DNA of 64,000 nucleotides, taken from assembly GCF_026212465.1 (NCBI RefSeq), contig NC_080048.1:24805160-24869159 (forward strand), in the 5' to 3' direction. The notes under the pieces were generated by a model. It did no database searches. It was given only the letters and a program-made list of their open reading frames with translations, and was not told the DNA's origin. A program made the translations under genes and the position numbers. Below are positions 60,405-64,000 of this stretch, piece after piece. Source of the DNA: Amaranthus tricolor. Lineage: Eukaryota; Streptophyta; Magnoliopsida; Caryophyllales; Amaranthaceae. The first letter of the stretch is position 1. Each line of letters opens with the position of its first letter.

Positions 60405-61765
60405 ATGGCATCGAAAAGAAAAATCACTCATTCCTCTACTAAATCTGAAAAAGGTGAGTCATTAAAGACTCCAGGGCTTGAAACTCCCAACCCATCCATG
60501 CCCTCACCTCTTGCTTCTTTAGAGGTTGCCAAAACTTGGTTTGAAAATCACATAGTATTTGAGGATGGATTAAAACATTCAAGCACCGATAATTATCTTT
60601 TGTTGACGTTGTTGATTACAATTTCTTTTTATTCGAAGATTTTGATGTTGTTTTATCCATAATTCAAACAACTCTAGGAAGTTGTTGGATCCAAGTTCAA
60701 TCACATACCCCCATTCTTGTTAAAATCATCTATTTTAATCTTTCTTTCATTACTGTAGATGGGTTTCGGTCTTAAGGAGTTTTGTCAAAGGCCAAGAGAT
60801 TGTAATCTGTAAAACCCTAATCAATAATCTGTTTAAATTTTCACATGATGTAGAAGATATCACCGCCAACTCTGTGGCTTTTCAAAACGCTAAAGATATG
60901 TTTGTGCTTGCTTCACATTCTTAATTTTCTCCTACCCGAAAACTTACTCACAATGGCTTGAATCTGTGTGGGAAGTTGCTTCATAATCTCCTTGTTAAAA
61001 TTTTCTATTCTTGCAATTCCTCTTGCGAACCTGTTACAGACGCTCACCTTATTTTAATGTGGAAAGTTGCTACTGTAAAAACAATCGATTATGCTTCCCT
61101 CATTATATCCAACATGCATTTTTTGTAGTTTTCCTTTTTGCGATATTGCTCTCCGTTATGCTAATTTGTTAACACTGGTCTTCGCCCACTTTAATCTACT
61201 CTTTGATTTAGAAGAAGTGGATTATTCTGGTCCTCAGTCCCTTTCTAACAATATCCTCCTTCCCATTAGCATTTTCAAAGTTCATGGTAAGTATGAGTTA
61301 TACTCAAACTCGTCAGTTTTTGCAAAGGAGGATCTTCAAAAAATCCATGGGAAGAAAATCAACCGCCTTTAACCACACATCAAAGACCACACTACCCATT
61401 CTCGCTTCAAGGCCTTTGATTTTGAGGTTGGTGAAATAAAGCTATCCCTCCTTGCACTTCACGAAAAAGTATATACTCTTTCATTTATTTTAGATACTTT
61501 CATGATAGAGATGAAGGGTATGGTTGTTGAGGAAGCGGTTGAAGAAGAAGAGGTGCAAGAGGGAAAGGCTGATGAGGACAAGGAAGAGGTGAACAAAAAA
61601 GAGGCTGAGCATGTGGAGGAGGAAGGAGAAGACGAAGATGAGGAGAAGAAGGAAAAGGAGGTTGCTGCTCCAATCGCTCAAGCACCACCACCACCGGTTG
61701 AGACTACACCTTCCCCTGGTAAACCTAAAACTTCCAAGAAAACGAAGACTAGGTCCAGGAAGTAA
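60405..61765 (+). pseudogene. Env-like ORF of the second Sirevirus, broken
   Basis: The start MASKRKITHSSTKSEKGE (60405) is serine/lysine-rich like the ORF at 36544. The middle is broken by stops at 60660 and several later frameshifts. The C-terminal part (61502-61765) is a glutamate-rich tract followed by a proline-rich stretch and a basic TSKKTKTRSRK end. Layout agrees with the third ORF of the first Sirevirus although sequence similarity is low. Confidence 0.65.
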
Positions 61766-62113
61766 TTTAGTTTTAAGATGTTAGTTTGATGGACAATATT
61801 TTTTATTTTTAGCAAACAATTTAATTTTTGCAAAAACAAATCTCAACATTGTTAATCCTTATTTCTTTATTATGAAATTAAAAAAGGGGGAGAACATTTT
61901 GGTTTGTAATAGCTTACATTATTAGTCGTAGCTTATTTTTCATGCTGCTTGATGATTGTTTTGCTTATGCTTGATTATTTTCTTGATTATTGCTATTGCT
62001 CTTGTTCGTCATATTCATGCTATCTAATTGCTCTTGTTCATATTCATGATATCATGTTCATGCTTGATTATTTTTCTTGATGATTATCGTTCCTATGCTA
62101 ATATTGATTATTG
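61766..62113 (+). other. Region after the env-like ORF
   Basis: An AAAAAAGGGGGAGAA purine tract at 61880-61895 resembles the polypurine tract copies of the first Sirevirus. CTTGTTCATATTCATG-type words repeat near 62000-62060. No gene. Confidence 0.5.
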
Positions 62114-62562
62114 ATGTAACACCCTCAGAATAGGCCGAACTTTTGAAAACACTTTTAATGAAAAACATGAACCAAAACCTACTCATGGGAGTGCTACCGC
62201 CACATCTATTTCTAATAAAATAAATGTAAGGCTTAACGAGTAAGAAATAACTTAATAATTTTAAATCCAACAAAGGGTCTTACAACATAAGAGAAAACTG
62301 AAACGCAATCTATGTCCATATAACATTTAAACAACTTAAGGTAAAATTTAAACTGAAATACGACTCTAACAAAAGCTATGTTTCTAGGTGATCCTCACTC
62401 CACGATTCCCACGCAATCAATAACCTGCAACATAAGAATGCAAGAAAAACAAGGAAAAAATTCCCAAAATCAGGAAATTGAGTAATTCCAACTCCATTTC
62501 GTAAAACGATTAAGTTTGAAAATGATTTAAGAAAATACAATATAATCAAATTGGAAATAATT
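62114..62562 (+). mobile_element. TE fragment starting TGTAACACCC
   Basis: TGTAACACCCTCAGAAT is a common start of plant LTRs and resembles the start of the solo LTR family at 10613. It runs without a recognised end into the inverted repeat at 62563. No frame. Confidence 0.35.
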
Positions 62563-63414
62563 TTAGCACAGAATACCATTAATGACAACTTCCGTTAGTG
62601 TTCCGTCAACACTTCCTTCCTCTAGGGTTCTCTCCATTGAATTCCTCCATTTCCCTCTCTCTCTCTCCTCATCGAGAAGGTGCTAATTTATCTTTAATTT
62701 CTGAATTTATCATCAAGAAAATTAAATTCAAGCTTCAAATTTTGAATTTTGAATTTTCAAATTTTGATTTTGTAAAATCCTCTAAGGATGACTGGTGAAA
62801 ATGAGGCTCAAAAAATCTCTCTCCTCCATTTTCATTATCCTTCTAATGGGTCCCGTAATGTAACAATCGCAGCCCATCAAATCCATCTCTTATGGGATTG
62901 AACGTTGGTGGAGGTGCGGAGGTTAAGCTACGTTTGCGTAGGCCAGACAAGCAATGGGATTTCTTTCCTTATGAATAGATTCTTGATACCATGCTGCATG
63001 AACTGTGCCACAATGAAATTGGTCCGCATAATGCCGATTTCTACAAACTATTGGATGAACTTAGACTGGTTAGTGACTTTACTTCTCATTGATACCATGC
63101 CGATTTCTTGTGTATGCTCTCCAAAACCAGTTTCCCGATCTGAATTGTTATTAATAATCATGGATTGGATTTTGCCAACTCTATCAACACAATAATTGCC
63201 TCCCAAGCAATAGATTCTTGATGATAATTTGGATTTGAAGCTTGAATTTATTTTTTTTGATGATAAATTCAGAAATTAAAGAGAAATTAGTACCTTCTCG
63301 ATGAGGAGAGAGAGAGAGAGAGGAAAATGGAGGAATTCAATGGAGAGAACCCTAGAGGAAGGAAGTGTTGACGGCACACTGACGGCAGTTGTGATTAATG
63401 GTATTCTGTGCTAA
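62563..63414. repeat. 850-bp foldback with 180-bp arms
   Basis: Bases 62563-62740 and 63233-63414 are inverted copies with a few percent differences. Both carry TTAGCACAGAATACCATT at the outer end, CTTCCTCTAGGGTTCTCTCC, and a CTCTCTCT/GAGAGAGA run. The 490-base centre has no clear gene. The right arm is followed by tandem GGTATATGGTGAATT phrases (63430-63500) that have no partner on the left. Possibly a MULE-type or foldback element with a truncated left end. Confidence 0.75.
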
Positions 63415-64000
63415 CGGACGTAAATTCAATGGTATATGGTGAATTAAAACATTTCATGTGGTATATGGTGAATTTCGAAGAAACTCAGTGGTATATCATG
63501 AAATATCCGTTTTCAATATCTTTTCTGTGTTGTAACCATAACTTTCTTCAAACTTTTGTCTTGGTACCAGCTCGTCTTGGTACTGTTTATCTAATTCATA
63601 CTATCAACTACATTTTCTTTGTGCTACTAATTGCTTGTGAAGATTAATCATTGCTGATCATGTTTGCATTCATTGGTACTTGCTTTTAATTTTTGCATCC
63701 GTATTCTCTCTTTGACTATATCTATATGGTTAGTGCTGTGGTTTGATTGCTCCAATTCTTTTTGAATGATGTCAAAAGGGGAAATATTTGGCACAAACTT
63801 AAAGAATGCTTGAGTATGCTTAGTCTATATCTACATTTATTATGTTGGAGCTGATTGTTCTATAGCTGTTGCTGTGATTGTGATTGTCAAAGTATAGTCT
63901 GTGATTGTCAAAGTATAGTTAACCTTTTGTTAATTTTACATGCTCTGATGCTTGCTTTGATATAATCTGATCTACATGTTCAAGTGTTATGATTAAAATG
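63415..64000 (+). other. 3' region of the second Sirevirus
   Basis: From about 63620 the sequence resembles 38380-38600 of the first Sirevirus, including a TCAAAAGGGGAAAT purine tract (63773) and GCACAAACTTAAAGAA. A direct repeat of TGTGATTGTCAAAGTATAGT lies at about 63876 and 63901. Confidence 0.6.

Noticed and set aside
61490..61694. Leucine/proline-rich minus-strand frames
   Set aside because: Antisense shadows of the glutamate-rich env-like tail.

Overview
This window looks like nuclear DNA of a flowering plant. It is AT-rich, its one recognisable host gene has GT-AG introns, and nearly everything else is transposable element. The elements are Ty1/copia elements of several families including Sireviruses, a hAT, a CACTA, a plant mariner-like element, an RTE-type LINE and solo LTRs. 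The inverted-repeat motif near positions 19-50 and 412-445 resembles repeats I associate with Caryophyllales (spinach/beet group), but that is a weak inference. No rRNA, tRNA, CRISPR or prokaryotic structure was seen.

Layout. 1-4986: a mosaic of three copia fragments in opposite orientations. 5178-9475: a decayed hAT element with a BED-finger transposase. 9476-16230: minisatellite, a probable solo LTR (10613-12197), copia scraps, a possible hAT-type non-autonomous element and the 3' end of an RTE LINE. 16404-28986: the only host-type gene, a CBP60-like (calmodulin-binding protein 60 family) gene of seven exons. All its introns are GT-AG and all phases agree, but there is a one-base frameshift near 27480. 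Its second intron is 9.9 kb and holds a minus-strand copia element (about 18.6-24.7 kb), itself carrying a further 1.77-kb insertion, plus a 228-bp TA run. The first 2.0 kb of the window is repeated almost perfectly at 18031-20017.

29215-41660: a mariner-like transposase gene (DD39D) split by a complete Sirevirus-type copia element at 29696-40222. That element has 1.2-kb LTRs, gag, pol and a third env-like ORF, and is flanked by the 5-bp duplication ATAGA. 42253-44936: a 2.7-kb solo LTR flanked by AATAC. 45.4-46.7 kb: AT-rich tandem repeats and a promoter-like stretch. 46764-53503: a complete minus-strand copia element with short LTRs, flanked by GGATA. Its unusually long 5' leader holds two extra reading frames, one a 46-residue single-helix membrane microprotein behind an internal TATA box. 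55.2 kb to the end: a second, internally deleted Sirevirus whose gag is split by a 2.83-kb CACTA element (duplication ACT) and whose 3' part carries an 850-bp foldback structure.

How it fits together: the region is a layered nest, and insertion order can be read from intact target duplications. Every transposon coding region has at least one disabling change, so none looks autonomous as written. The most unusual items are the extra leader ORFs of the 46.8-53.5 kb element and the CBP60-like gene stretched by nested elements.
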